In this document: positions 1-7,605 of the stretch, piece by piece
Layout: the number at the start of each line of letters is the position of its first letter
Numbering within the stretch: the stretch's first letter is position 1
Assembly (NCBI GenBank): GCA_022072165.1
Contig: JAJVIF010000002.1
Span: 616,063-680,062, forward strand
Length of the DNA stretch: 64,000 nucleotides
Reading direction: 5' to 3'
Origin: a bacterium
GTDB lineage: Bacteria > JAJVIF01
Position numbers and translations under genes: made by a program
The notes under the pieces: generated by a model
What the model was told of the DNA's origin: nothing
Databases searched by the model: none
The model's input: the letters and a program-made list of their open reading frames with translations, nothing else

Positions 1-83
1 TGTCGAGTGGCAGGAGCGGAGCTTTCCGCTTCAGCTGCCTTCTTTTTGTCTTTGAAGCCGAAGCGTGGGACGCCGAAACGCAC
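1..83 (-). CDS. Unknown protein, N-terminal part only (runs off left edge)
   Basis: A leftward gene begins here with GTG at 81-83 and continues past the window edge. The start is supported by a strong Shine-Dalgarno, GGAGG at 90-94 on the minus strand, six bases before the GTG. The first residues read MRFGVPRFGFKDKKKAAEAE, then SSAPATR: a short Phe/Arg/Gly-rich start followed by a basic and then an Ala/Glu-rich stretch. Only 27 codons are visible, so no family can be named. It is divergent from the gene at 252. Confidence 0.55.
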   Translation of the reverse strand, partial: MRFGVPRFGFKDKKKAAEAESSAPATR

Positions 84-251
84 GGCGGACCTCCCCGAAG
101 GAGAGTCGGTGACTCCCTAATATCGATAGTGGTCCGCCTTTTGCGACATCCCGGCATTTGAGGCATCGGCCGGGTGATTCTCGCTGTGGTCTTGACCCCG
201 ATACATCCCGATTAACAGCGGGGTCCCGGCCCGCGCGACGTTAGCAATGTC

Positions 252-734
252 ATGTCTACACCTACCCACGCGGTCCTCGGACCGGCCACCACCATCCCTG
301 CCATTGTTGACCGCGCCCAGGATGCCACCCGGCACGCCCACATGGGTGCAGCTGTCCTCGACTTCATTGCGACCGTCTCCCTTGAGTACGGCCGCTTTGA
401 TGCGCGGCTGTTTAACGCCATTGTCGACTGGCTGGGACCTGTCGCCAGTGAGTTGAAGGTCACCGCGATCCTGGTGCCCAACGATGTCACCGATCCTGGC
501 CTCCCCAACCATGAAGTGGTGGTCCTGGATACGGGCGAAGAGTTCTATCTCTTCACGACTGCCTGGAATGCCAACATCGGGCAGCCAGTCATCGTGTGCG
601 CCCGTCCGCCGTTTGAAGGCTCAGGGCACCATGTCCTGCTGCACGCCACCGAGACCATCTTCAAAGTCTCCCTGAGCACTCCCGGCAGTCCCTTCCTGCC
701 TGAAGTGCCCCACTGGATCCGCCGCGCCTCTTAA
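252..734 (+). CDS. Hypothetical protein, 160 aa
   Basis: A soluble 160-residue protein with no signal peptide or membrane segment, which I do not recognise. It has an N-terminal helical half (roughly residues 15-70) followed by alternating short hydrophobic strands, which suggests a small alpha/beta domain. The ATG at 252 has no Shine-Dalgarno. An antisense reading frame covers 117-512, but its composition (many Arg, Gly and Asp, no hydrophobic pattern) is that of a shadow. The gene converges on the LRR lipoprotein gene with a GC-rich hairpin between them. A real gene is likely; its function is unknown. Confidence 0.6.
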   Translation: MSTPTHAVLGPATTIPAIVDRAQDATRHAHMGAAVLDFIATVSLEYGRFDARLFNAIVDWLGPVASELKVTAILVPNDVTDPGLPNHEVVVLDTGEEFYLFTTAWNANIGQPVIVCARPPFEGSGHHVLLHATETIFKVSLSTPGSPFLPEVPHWIRRAS

Positions 735-756
735 GCAGCGGCTACGACTCTCAGCG

Positions 757-788
757 GCACCCGTCGCGTCCTAGGGCGCGGCGGGTGC
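757..788. terminator. Hairpin between convergent genes
   Basis: A 12-bp stem (GCACCCGTCGCG pairing with CGCGGCGGGTGC, one G-T pair) with an 8-base loop lies between the stop of the 252 gene and the end of the LRR gene, overlapping the latter's stop codon. No clear U-tract follows, so it may be a weak two-way terminator. Confidence 0.45.
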
Positions 789-1568
789 TGTGTTGTCGAT
801 GACCACGATCATGACGCCCTTTGTTTTCAGCGCCTGGATGTCCTTTTCCAGCGTTTCAGCCTGCGTGGAGTCGAGCACCAGACGGTCGTTGAGCGTAAAG
901 CCGGGATTGTCGATGAGTGGTTTGAGTGAAGTCAGGGGATTCCCACCGAGCAGCACCTGTTTCAGCTCTTTGAGTTGCCCCAACCCTTCAAGACTCGTGA
1001 GCTGATTGTTCCGGAGATTGAGATCTGCCAGGGCGGAGCAGCCCGCCAGGGGCACGACACTGGCGATGGCGTTGTTTTGCAAATTCAGGAGTTCCAGCGA
1101 TGTCATCTCCCCCAACGGGGCAATGTCTGCGATCTCGTTGCGTCCCAGATGGAGCCAGACCAGGCCGGTACAGCTCCCCAGGGGATCGATGTCGGCGATA
1201 CCGTTGCCCTCAAGGTTCAGCCCCGTGAGACTGGGGAGACTCCGCAAGGGTGCCAGATCACGGACCGCCTGCTCCTGCAGGATGAGGGTCCGCAGGGTGG
1301 TACAGCCTTCCAGTCCTTTGAGCGCATTGACTTTGGGCTCCGCTTGCGGAGGGACAGTCAGCGTTTCGATGCTGGCGAGATGAGTGGCGGTCACTTCGAC
1401 GGCGGGGAGACCGACCAGCCGGCTGACTACCTCGGCCAGGGTCGGATCCGGGATCGGCCCCGCAGCCCGGGGCGTCGTTCCGGAGCGCTGACATCCCATC
1501 AGGAGCAGGAGACCGACGACGAGGCAGCGGGCAACGAGCCAGAGTGTGATGCGGGTCATAGGGGGCAT
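771..1568 (-). CDS. Leucine-rich-repeat lipoprotein
   Basis: A 265-residue exported protein. The N-terminus has Arg, a hydrophobic run and a lipobox ending LLMGC, so lipidation at about Cys26 is predicted. From about residue 70 to 235 it is built of internalin-like leucine-rich repeats of 21-22 residues, such as LVWLHLGRNEIADIAPLGEM and LELLNLQNNAIASVVPL, with the usual LxxLxLxxN core. Such domains bind proteins; the partner is unknown. A second in-frame ATG at 1559 gives a more compact signal peptide and has a possible -10 (TACGAT) seven bases upstream, so the true start may be 1559. It is divergent from the feo operon, 106 bp away. Confidence 0.85.
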   Translation of the reverse strand: MPPMTRITLWLVARCLVVGLLLLMGCQRSGTTPRAAGPIPDPTLAEVVSRLVGLPAVEVTATHLASIETLTVPPQAEPKVNALKGLEGCTTLRTLILQEQAVRDLAPLRSLPSLTGLNLEGNGIADIDPLGSCTGLVWLHLGRNEIADIAPLGEMTSLELLNLQNNAIASVVPLAGCSALADLNLRNNQLTSLEGLGQLKELKQVLLGGNPLTSLKPLIDNPGFTLNDRLVLDSTQAETLEKDIQALKTKGVMIVVIDNTAPAAP

Positions 1569-1587
1569 CGTAGGGGAAGTCTGGCGG

Positions 1588-1616
1588 TTGTGAGGGCGGA
1601 TGATGGGCGGTATACT
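1588..1616 (+). promoter_or_regulatory. Sigma70-like promoter of the feo operon
   Basis: TTGTGA at 1588-1593 and TATACT at 1611-1616 are separated by exactly 17 bases, the best -35/-10 pair I found in the window. It points at the feo genes, with a transcription start expected near 1623, and lies between them and the divergent LRR gene. Confidence 0.65.
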
Positions 1617-1630
1617 GCGTCGGCATCGTG

Positions 1631-1649
1631 ATTGCGATTCATTCGCAAT
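1631..1649. promoter_or_regulatory. 19-bp palindrome, probable metal-regulator operator
   Basis: ATTGCGATTCATTCGCAAT: 7-bp perfect arms around a 5-bp centre, just downstream of the predicted transcription start and 25 bp before the feoB-N ATG. Length and symmetry match sites of dimeric iron regulators such as Fur or DtxR/IdeR, but the sequence is not a textbook Fur box. The position would block transcription. The regulator is inferred only from the iron-uptake context. Confidence 0.6.
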
Positions 1650-1674
1650 TACGAACTACCGGACCGGAGTCGCC

Positions 1675-2292
1675 ATGTCGACCGCAACTACGCCCGCCCC
1701 GTCTCCCCCTTCGCCGCGTGGCGAAGATGCCAGGCGGCAGGCTGCCCTCGGGACTGCTCCCGAGGGGAGCGCTACCCAGCCCCTCATCGCGATTGTGGGC
1801 AATCCCAACGTGGGCAAGAGTGTCGTCTTTCATCTCCTCACCGGTCAGTATGTGGTCGTCTCAAACTATCCGGGAACCACCATTGAGATTTCCAGAGGCA
1901 AAGCGACCCTGGGCGTACATCAGGTCCGGGTCTATGACACGCCGGGGATGTACTCCCTGTTGCCGGTCACCGAGGAAGAGCGGATTGCACGTCGCATTCT
2001 CCTGGAAGAGCATCCGGCGGTAGTCGTGCATGTCGTGGACGCCAAGAATCTCAGCCGGATGCTCCCCTTCACGTTGCAGTTGCTGGAAGCGGGACTCCCG
2101 GTGATCCTGGTAGTGAACCTTCTCGATGAAGCGACCCAGGCGGGCTACACCATCGAGCTGGAGCCGCTGCGGCAGCGACTCGGCATCCCCGTGCTGGGAA
2201 TGACAGCCATTCGGGGCACCGGCCTTGCGGCGCTCCAGGCTGAACTCATCCGGCAACTCGATGCCCAGGTCGGGCAGCGGGGTGGCGCGTAA
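1675..2292 (+). CDS. feoB: FeoB GTPase domain (split FeoB, N part)
   Basis: A 205-residue cytosolic G protein, the N-terminal part of the ferrous iron transporter FeoB as a separate gene. Visible GTPase motifs are G1 GNPNVGKS (residues 42-49), G2 around SNYPGTT, G3 DTPG (88-91) and G4 NLLD (148-151), with GMTAIRGTG in the G5 region. The first 35 residues are a Pro/Ala-rich tail not typical of FeoB. ATG at 1675 is chosen because an upstream extension would run through the operator and promoter. Its stop overlaps the ATG of the permease part (TAATG), so the halves are probably translationally coupled and act as one transporter. Confidence 0.92.
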   Translation: MSTATTPAPSPPSPRGEDARRQAALGTAPEGSATQPLIAIVGNPNVGKSVVFHLLTGQYVVVSNYPGTTIEISRGKATLGVHQVRVYDTPGMYSLLPVTEEERIARRILLEEHPAVVVHVVDAKNLSRMLPFTLQLLEAGLPVILVVNLLDEATQAGYTIELEPLRQRLGIPVLGMTAIRGTGLAALQAELIRQLDAQVGQRGGA

Positions 2293-3869
2293 TGGCGACC
2301 GCCATCTCCCCCATGCCGTGTCAGTACCACCCGGCGATTGAGCAGGCCCTCTCGGAACTGACACCGCTCCTGCTGCCGGTGGGTCGCATGGCCCCCCGAT
2401 CAGTCGCGCTGCTGGTGCTGCAGGGTGATGCTGATCTGTTCAACGCTGCGGCGCCTCCATCGGTCCGGCATCAGGTCGAGCGGATCCTCCTCACCGCGCA
2501 GGCCGCCCTCACCCATCCATTGCCGGTGGAAGTCGCGCTGGCACGGCAGAATTCGGCAGCAGAGCTGCTGGAGGGAGTGCTCACGCAGGGGACCGCCCAG
2601 GCGCGTCATGGCTTCGCCGCAACTTTGGGGACACTGGCGATGCGTCCGCTTACCGGCCTGCCCATCGCGCTGGGGATCCTCTGGCTCTGCTTTCAGTTTG
2701 TCGGCATCTTTGGAGCAGGCACCCTCGTGGGACTGCTTGAGGAAGATCTGTTCGGGGGAATTGTCAATCCCTGGCTGGTGAACACAGCCGCCCATTTGTT
2801 CGGCCTCGGCGCGGTGGAAGTCGGAGCCAACGCCGTCATGACCGGAGCGCTGGGGCACGACATCCTCGCGGGGCTTTTCAATCTGCTGCTTGGCGAGAAC
2901 GGCGTCATTACGCTCGGCATCACCTACGCGGTCGCCATCATCCTGCCGATTGTCTTCACCTTCTTCCTCTTCTTCTCGATGCTGGAAGACACGGGGTACT
3001 TCCCGCGGCTGGCCCTGCTGGTGGACCGGCTCTTCAAGTTCATGGGGCTCAACGGACGGGCGGTGATTCCCATCGTGCTCGGGTTCGGCTGCGACACCAT
3101 GGCGACCATGGTGACGCGGATTCAGGAATCACAGCGGGAGCGGGTCATCACGACCTTCCTCCTGGCGCTGGCGATCCCCTGCTCTGCACAGATTGGGGTC
3201 ATTCTCGCGCTGCTCGGCGCGGCCGGCATCGAGGCGGGGGTCCCGGGACTCCTCTACTGGTGCTGGGTGGCCTTCATGGCCGTGGCGCTGCTGGTCTTTG
3301 GCTTTCTGGCGAGTCGGGTGTTGCCCGGCGATGCCGCCCACTTCTACATGGAAGTCCCGCCGCTGCGCTTCCCGGTGCTGAAGAACATCCTGGTGAAAAC
3401 GCTGAGCCGGATGCAGTGGTACACAATTGAGATCATTCCCCTTTTCATCTGGGCGAGTCTCATCATCTGGGCCCTGGACCTCACCGGCATGTTGCACTGG
3501 CTCCTGATCGCGCTGAAGCCTCTTGCGACCCTCATCGGACTCCCCGGTGGCGAGGATGGTTTCGGTGGTGCGAAAGTGATCCTGCAGGGATTTTTCCGTC
3601 GGGACTATGGAGCCGCCGGACTCTATGACTTCGCTGGCACCGGCGCGCTGACAGTCGCGCAAATCTTCACGGCCTGCATCGTCTTTACCCTCTTCATTCC
3701 CTGCATCGCGCAGTTCATGGTCATGAAAAAGGAACTGGGACTGCGACGCAGCGTGGTGATGGTGGGGATCATCCTGCTGATTGCTTTCGGGACCGGCGGG
3801 ATCCTCAACCAGGTGCTCCCCCGGATTCCGGGACTCGACCATACGGTGTCTCTGAAGGTGGAGGAGTAG
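2292..3869 (+). CDS. feoB: FeoB membrane permease (split FeoB, C part)
   Basis: A 525-residue polytopic inner-membrane protein forming the Fe2+ pathway. About 110 residues of helical linker domain come first, then several membrane helices with the two Cys-containing signatures of FeoB in divergent form: GFGCDTMATMVTR in place of the usual GFGCNVPA, and AIPCSAQIGV in place of PCSAR. The protein thus keeps both Cys but belongs to a variant branch. It overlaps the GTPase gene by one base and is followed two bases later by the Cys-rich mini-protein, whose Shine-Dalgarno GGAGG lies inside this gene's last codons. Confidence 0.92.
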   Translation: MATAISPMPCQYHPAIEQALSELTPLLLPVGRMAPRSVALLVLQGDADLFNAAAPPSVRHQVERILLTAQAALTHPLPVEVALARQNSAAELLEGVLTQGTAQARHGFAATLGTLAMRPLTGLPIALGILWLCFQFVGIFGAGTLVGLLEEDLFGGIVNPWLVNTAAHLFGLGAVEVGANAVMTGALGHDILAGLFNLLLGENGVITLGITYAVAIILPIVFTFFLFFSMLEDTGYFPRLALLVDRLFKFMGLNGRAVIPIVLGFGCDTMATMVTRIQESQRERVITTFLLALAIPCSAQIGVILALLGAAGIEAGVPGLLYWCWVAFMAVALLVFGFLASRVLPGDAAHFYMEVPPLRFPVLKNILVKTLSRMQWYTIEIIPLFIWASLIIWALDLTGMLHWLLIALKPLATLIGLPGGEDGFGGAKVILQGFFRRDYGAAGLYDFAGTGALTVAQIFTACIVFTLFIPCIAQFMVMKKELGLRRSVVMVGIILLIAFGTGGILNQVLPRIPGLDHTVSLKVEE

Positions 3870-3871
3870 CG

Positions 3872-4114
3872 ATGGCCCGTACCACGCCCCAGAGCGAGTA
3901 TCGCCACACCTGCGGATACTGCGCCCACGAGTACACCCTCGCGGAATCGGCAACCGTCTGCGGCAAGTGCGGCACCCATCAGGGATGCCGCAAGATCGTC
4001 TGTCCGCGATGCTCATACGAGGAGGCAGAGCCTCCTGGCTGGCTTATCAGCATGACCACGTTCTTGAGCAATCTGCGACCGGTTCGGGAACTCGCCAGGG
4101 GAGAACAGGAATGA
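3872..4114 (+). CDS. Small Cys-rich Feo-associated protein
   Basis: An 80-residue protein with seven Cys and nearby His: HTCGYCAHEY, TVCGKCGTHQGC and KIVCPRCSYEE. The spacing (three CxxC pairs plus one extra Cys) suggests a zinc ribbon or an iron- or cluster-binding module. The C-terminal third is mildly hydrophobic (GWLISMTTFLSNL). It lies between feoB-C and feoA and overlaps feoA by ATGA, so a role in iron transport is inferred. FeoC proteins and FeoB-associated Cys-rich proteins sit in similar places, but I cannot assign it to either. Confidence 0.8.
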   Translation: MARTTPQSEYRHTCGYCAHEYTLAESATVCGKCGTHQGCRKIVCPRCSYEEAEPPGWLISMTTFLSNLRPVRELARGEQE

Positions 4115-4338
4115 GCATCGTGCCGTTGCAGTCGTTGCAGGAAAAGGAGCGCGGGATCATCACGGGCTTTCTGACCCAGCCCTCAGAAACCGCGAAGCTC
4201 GCTGCGCTGGGGCTGCTCCCCGGACTCACCATCACGCTCCTGCAGCGCTATCCCTCGTATGTGGTTGCCGTAGGGGAAACCCAGTACGCGGTCGATACGG
4301 CCCTCGCCAGTCAGATTCAGGTGGAACGTCTCGACTAG
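4111..4338 (+). CDS. feoA: FeoA, ferrous iron transport accessory protein
   Basis: A 75-residue SH3-like cytosolic protein. The core LAALGLLPGLTITLLQRYP matches the FeoA pattern (aLGL.pGt.v.v....P), followed by the final strand pair ending in AVDTALASQIQVERL. FeoA supports FeoB activity. The start ATG at 4111 overlaps the TGA of the Cys-rich gene. The gene ends in ACTAGT, where its TAG stop overlaps the stop codon of the convergent oxidase gene. A feoA placed last, after a split feoB, differs from the common feoA-feoB order. Confidence 0.9.
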   Translation: MSIVPLQSLQEKERGIITGFLTQPSETAKLAALGLLPGLTITLLQRYPSYVVAVGETQYAVDTALASQIQVERLD

Positions 4339-5342
4339 TCCAGTGCTTTGGCTGCCATCCGTACGGCTTCTCCCGCACACCCCCAGGAGAGGCTGACCCC
4401 TCCACCGCCGTGGCCATAGTTGTGCACCACCGGGACCCGCAGTTGGTCGTTCCCCAGTGCCACCCGGACGCCCCCCTCCCGGACCGGGCGGAGCCCGACC
4501 GTGTACGCATACGTCGCAGCGCCGAGGTCGACCCCAAACATCTGTCGCAGTAAATGGGCGTTCCAGGCAAAGAGGTATTCGTACGAGTCGAGGGCATCGC
4601 AGTCCGGTGGGGAGTCGCCATCGACCTGGAGCTGCAGTTGCGAACCGCCGAGAATCAGCCGCTCCTGACGCGGGTACGCATAAAGCGTGCGATTGGTCCC
4701 TAATGGATGGCAGTGGTAGGAGTGTCCCAGGATAAGGCTACCCGGGACGACGGCGTCGTACTTCACCCGCAGCAGCTGACCGGCCACCGGCTGCAGGGCT
4801 GGGTCACTTGCCAGATGACGAGCAGCGAGTCCAGCGCAATTGAAGAGGAGATCATCCCCGGGAGCGAGGGCCCCATTGAGACTCTTGACGGAGCCCTCCA
4901 CGATGGCGACGTTGTTCTGCTGCAGTTGCGCCATCAGCCAGTGCAGATAGTGCGGGAGATCGGCAAGCAACCCCTGCTCTGCACGTCCGTACAGGGGAGC
5001 CCCGTCCGGGGTTGTCCAGGGAGTGGTGGTCAGGGTGTCGCTGAATGCGGGGTCTTCATAGAGTTCCCAGTGCGTGGTCGCCAGAATCCCGGCGTCCTGG
5101 GACTGCAACTGCTGAAAGCGACTCCAGGATTCTGCCCACCACCGGGGATCGAAGTCGCAGAGCAACGGCTTGAGAAAGGCGGCCGGATGGAGCGAGGGAA
5201 AGGTCGGGTCGTAGTCATGATCCAGTCGTCCCGCCAGCTGCTTCGCGGCCAGGACCCGGACCTGCCATCCGGCCTCGGCGGCGACGAGTGCGGTCGTCAG
5301 GCCGGAGATGCCGGCACCCAGTACGGTGGCTTGTCGGGACAT
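4335..5342 (-). CDS. FAD-dependent D-amino-acid oxidase family enzyme
   Basis: A 335-residue oxidoreductase. The N-terminus has the FAD-binding Rossmann motif VLGAGISGLTTALVAAEAG. Near residue 305 the sequence VVHNYGHGGGGVSLSWGCA fits the D-amino-acid oxidase signature exactly (hydrophobic pair, HNYG, glycines, G-x-A). Expected reaction: oxidation of a D-amino acid or glycine to the imino acid with H2O2. It is the last gene of an operon that contains thiE, so a glycine-oxidase (ThiO-like) role in thiazole synthesis is possible. Against that, the signature is closer to classical D-amino-acid oxidases and no thiG or thiS is in view. Shine-Dalgarno GGAG precedes the ATG. Confidence 0.88.
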   Translation of the reverse strand: MSRQATVLGAGISGLTTALVAAEAGWQVRVLAAKQLAGRLDHDYDPTFPSLHPAAFLKPLLCDFDPRWWAESWSRFQQLQSQDAGILATTHWELYEDPAFSDTLTTTPWTTPDGAPLYGRAEQGLLADLPHYLHWLMAQLQQNNVAIVEGSVKSLNGALAPGDDLLFNCAGLAARHLASDPALQPVAGQLLRVKYDAVVPGSLILGHSYHCHPLGTNRTLYAYPRQERLILGGSQLQLQVDGDSPPDCDALDSYEYLFAWNAHLLRQMFGVDLGAATYAYTVGLRPVREGGVRVALGNDQLRVPVVHNYGHGGGGVSLSWGCAGEAVRMAAKALD

Positions 5343-5390
5343 ACACTCCAGCTCCTGACGGTCCGCGTGTGGCTGCGCAATCAGGGCAGG

Positions 5391-6230
5391 TCAGATGGGT
5401 TCCATGGTGACCGTGGCTTTCGCGCCTTCGATTTCAACATGGGTGACATGATGCTTCAGCACGCCGAAGCCCCACTTTTTATAGAGCCAGCTCCCGGCAC
5501 CGGCGGTGATGACTCCGCTGGTCGGACCGAGCTGCATGGTGTCAAACAGATGGTTGTGCCCACAGAAGAGATGCTCCACCGTATGCTTCTTGAGCAGCGC
5601 GAGAAACTCGGTGGTGCCGGTGTAGAGTGCGTGGACTTTCCAGCGGTCGATCGAGGGGGGATAGTGTGTGAAGACCATGGTCGGCATGTTGTCATCGAGA
5701 ACCTGATCGAGCCACTCCTGCTGCTTTTTGGTTACATGCCCCAGGGCGGTGTCGATGGCCACAAAGTGCCAGCCGCCGACCGTGAAGTCCCATTCCCGGG
5801 GGCCGAACTCCAGTTCCCACAACCGGATGTCGAAGCCCTTGGGACCTGCCAGATAGCGGTCGTGGTTGCCGGGAGTCGCGATCATTGGGGCGGCGAAGGC
5901 CTGGAGACTCGGGGAGACCAGTTCCCACTGCTTCACGGTGCCGTCATCCACGATGTCGCCCAGGTGGATGGTGAAGGCGGGTCGCAGACCATTGGTGCGG
6001 GCCGCGATCTGGTCGAAGATTTTGGTATTGGGGCGGTTATCGCCCATGACACAGAAACTGAAACGGCTGGGGACCTGCGGCTGGACGCGAATCCAGTCCA
6101 GAAAGGCTGTACCCCTCGGGACCGCCGGTGGCGCCGCCAGGAGTTCGGCAGCTCCGGCAAAGCCCAGTCCGAGACCAGCTCCGGTGAGTCCGAGTCCCCG
6201 CAGGATCTCCCGTCGACTCCAGTGGATCAT
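5391..6230 (-). CDS. Tat-type secreted metallophosphoesterase
   Basis: A 279-residue calcineurin-like phosphoesterase. All metal-binding blocks are visible in order: MGDNRP, HLGDIVDDG, PGNHD, FTHYPP and CGHNH. The N-terminus SRREILRGLGLTGAG plus a hydrophobic stretch to AAPPAVP looks like a twin-arginine export signal, so it probably acts folded in the periplasm. The substrate is not deducible. Its ATG overlaps the thiE stop by four bases (ATGA), so the two are co-translated, an odd pairing for an exported enzyme and a thiamine enzyme. The oxidase gene follows 48 bp later. Confidence 0.9.
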   Translation of the reverse strand: MIHWSRREILRGLGLTGAGLGLGFAGAAELLAAPPAVPRGTAFLDWIRVQPQVPSRFSFCVMGDNRPNTKIFDQIAARTNGLRPAFTIHLGDIVDDGTVKQWELVSPSLQAFAAPMIATPGNHDRYLAGPKGFDIRLWELEFGPREWDFTVGGWHFVAIDTALGHVTKKQQEWLDQVLDDNMPTMVFTHYPPSIDRWKVHALYTGTTEFLALLKKHTVEHLFCGHNHLFDTMQLGPTSGVITAGAGSWLYKKWGFGVLKHHVTHVEIEGAKATVTMEPI

Positions 6231-7003
6231 TCGTTTTCGTCCTCCCGGGCGCGACGCCCCTCACTCAGGCCCACATCCCAGTCTTCGGTGTCGGCTGGAT
6301 CAAAAGTGTACCGGGCTTCGCCGGTGAATGGGACCGCCGGGTCCCATTCCGGGTGGAGCGCCCGGAGTGTTGCCTCAGTCGCGGCGCTGATATCCGGGGC
6401 CTCCGACAGGAGCGCGGTCACGGCCAGGTGCACCGGGTGTCGGGCATCACCGGCAGTGATGAGGTCCGGCAGATGCGACTCCCGGACTCCGCCCAGGGCA
6501 TAGACCGGCAGCGTGACATGCCGCAGCGCCTCGGCGTAACCCGCGATGCCCCAGGGTTCATCGGGACTCGCTTTGTGCGTCAGGGGGAACAGAGGCGAAA
6601 AGGTGACATAGTCCGCCCCCTCCTGCCCAGCCCGCCGCAGTTCCTTCAGGGCGTGGGCGCTGTACCCCAGCAGCTTGTCCGGTCCCAGCAAGGGACGCGC
6701 CACACGCAATGGCAGATCATTCGCCCCGAGGTGGACCCCCTGCGCGCCGACCGCATGGCAGATATCGATGCGGTCGTTGATGATCGCCAGTGCACCGAAA
6801 CTGTTCGCGATGTGGGTCAGCTGACGCGCCAGCAGATAAAACTCCCGGTCCGGGAGCCTGGGGGCCCGGACCTGCACCATCCGGCATCCGCCACGGCAGA
6901 CCCGCTCCACCACCTTGGCCAGCGGCCGTCCCCCGGTCCGCTCCGGATCCGTAATGAAGCAGAGGCGGGGGAGCGGGCCAGTCAGGTCAGTTGTCAGGGA
7001 CAT
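6227..7003 (-). CDS. thiE: Thiamine-phosphate synthase
   Basis: A 258-residue TIM-barrel enzyme joining the pyrimidine pyrophosphate and thiazole phosphate to give thiamine phosphate. Recognisable ThiE blocks are MVQVRAP, IINDRIDICHAVGAQGVHLG, GYSAHALKEL, GADYVTFSPLFPLTHK and the phosphate-binding VYALGGV. It is longer than usual (about 210) because of a C-terminal acidic tail of about 45 residues ending DENE that is outside the barrel. It sits eight bases after a secreted-protein gene and overlaps the phosphoesterase gene. I saw no TPP riboswitch upstream of the operon. Confidence 0.92.
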   Translation of the reverse strand: MSLTTDLTGPLPRLCFITDPERTGGRPLAKVVERVCRGGCRMVQVRAPRLPDREFYLLARQLTHIANSFGALAIINDRIDICHAVGAQGVHLGANDLPLRVARPLLGPDKLLGYSAHALKELRRAGQEGADYVTFSPLFPLTHKASPDEPWGIAGYAEALRHVTLPVYALGGVRESHLPDLITAGDARHPVHLAVTALLSEAPDISAATEATLRALHPEWDPAVPFTGEARYTFDPADTEDWDVGLSEGRRAREDENE

Positions 7004-7011
7004 CCCGCCAC

Positions 7012-7605
7012 CTACTCCGCCGCTTCAGGGAGTCGGTATGCCCGGAGATCTGGCGAGTCGACCAGGGGGAGGAGGAGCCCTGCGCCAACCACCCCGAGCA
7101 CGCTCGAGCCCAGCATCAGTGCCTGCCTGGTCTCCCCCCGGACAAAGCCGAAGTAGCCATCCTCCGCATCTTCGTTGGCAGCGATGCGGACCGTCGCAAC
7201 ATAGGATTCAACCGTGCTGTAGTCGCCATCTTCGTCCAGTGATCCTTCCACCACCACCAGGTATCCCGCATCCAGCAGTTGCTCCTCGTAGACCTGCCGC
7301 TCCACCACATAGGAGGTCGCGCTCAGGTGCTCGAACGCCGCCGTGACAGCATCGCCGGGGAAATAGAACCAGGGGAACTGATAGTTGCCGGAGAACAGGA
7401 CCACCCGGGGACTGCCCGGATTTGCGGCGGCATCCTGTGGTTCGAGGATCGCCATCATGTCATCGACAGTCACGTTCCATCCGTGGGGACACATCAACTG
7501 TTGCCCCTCGAAGGTAAAGAGCGTGGTATCTGCCACCGCAGGACTGCAGAGCAGGGTTCCCAACAGTGCGGCGGACCCGAAGGTTGTCAAACGGGCGAGG
7601 CTCAT
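7012..7605 (-). CDS. Secreted hypothetical protein with C-terminal hydrophobic segment
   Basis: A 197-residue protein with a cleavable signal peptide (LLGTLLCSPAVADTT). The mature part starts with a CPHGW motif, then strands and helices, and near residues 165-180 a hydrophobic stretch (LMLGSSVLGVVGAGLLLPL) could anchor the C-terminus in the membrane. I do not recognise it. The PxGW motif after the signal peptide also occurs in the preceding gene's product (VPDGW), so the two may be distant relatives in a PsbP/DUF1795-like fold; that is a guess. It overlaps the preceding gene by four bases. Confidence 0.7.
   Translation of the reverse strand: MSLARLTTFGSAALLGTLLCSPAVADTTLFTFEGQQLMCPHGWNVTVDDMMAILEPQDAAANPGSPRVVLFSGNYQFPWFYFPGDAVTAAFEHLSATSYVVERQVYEEQLLDAGYLVVVEGSLDEDGDYSTVESYVATVRIAANEDAEDGYFGFVRGETRQALMLGSSVLGVVGAGLLLPLVDSPDLRAYRLPEAAE

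Noticed and set aside
4707-6503. Long open frame (598 codons) antisense to the oxidase, phosphoesterase and thiE genes
   Set aside because: It is a shadow of three well-supported genes on the other strand; composition is Gly/Arg/Gln-rich with no domain pattern. High GC produces such frames.
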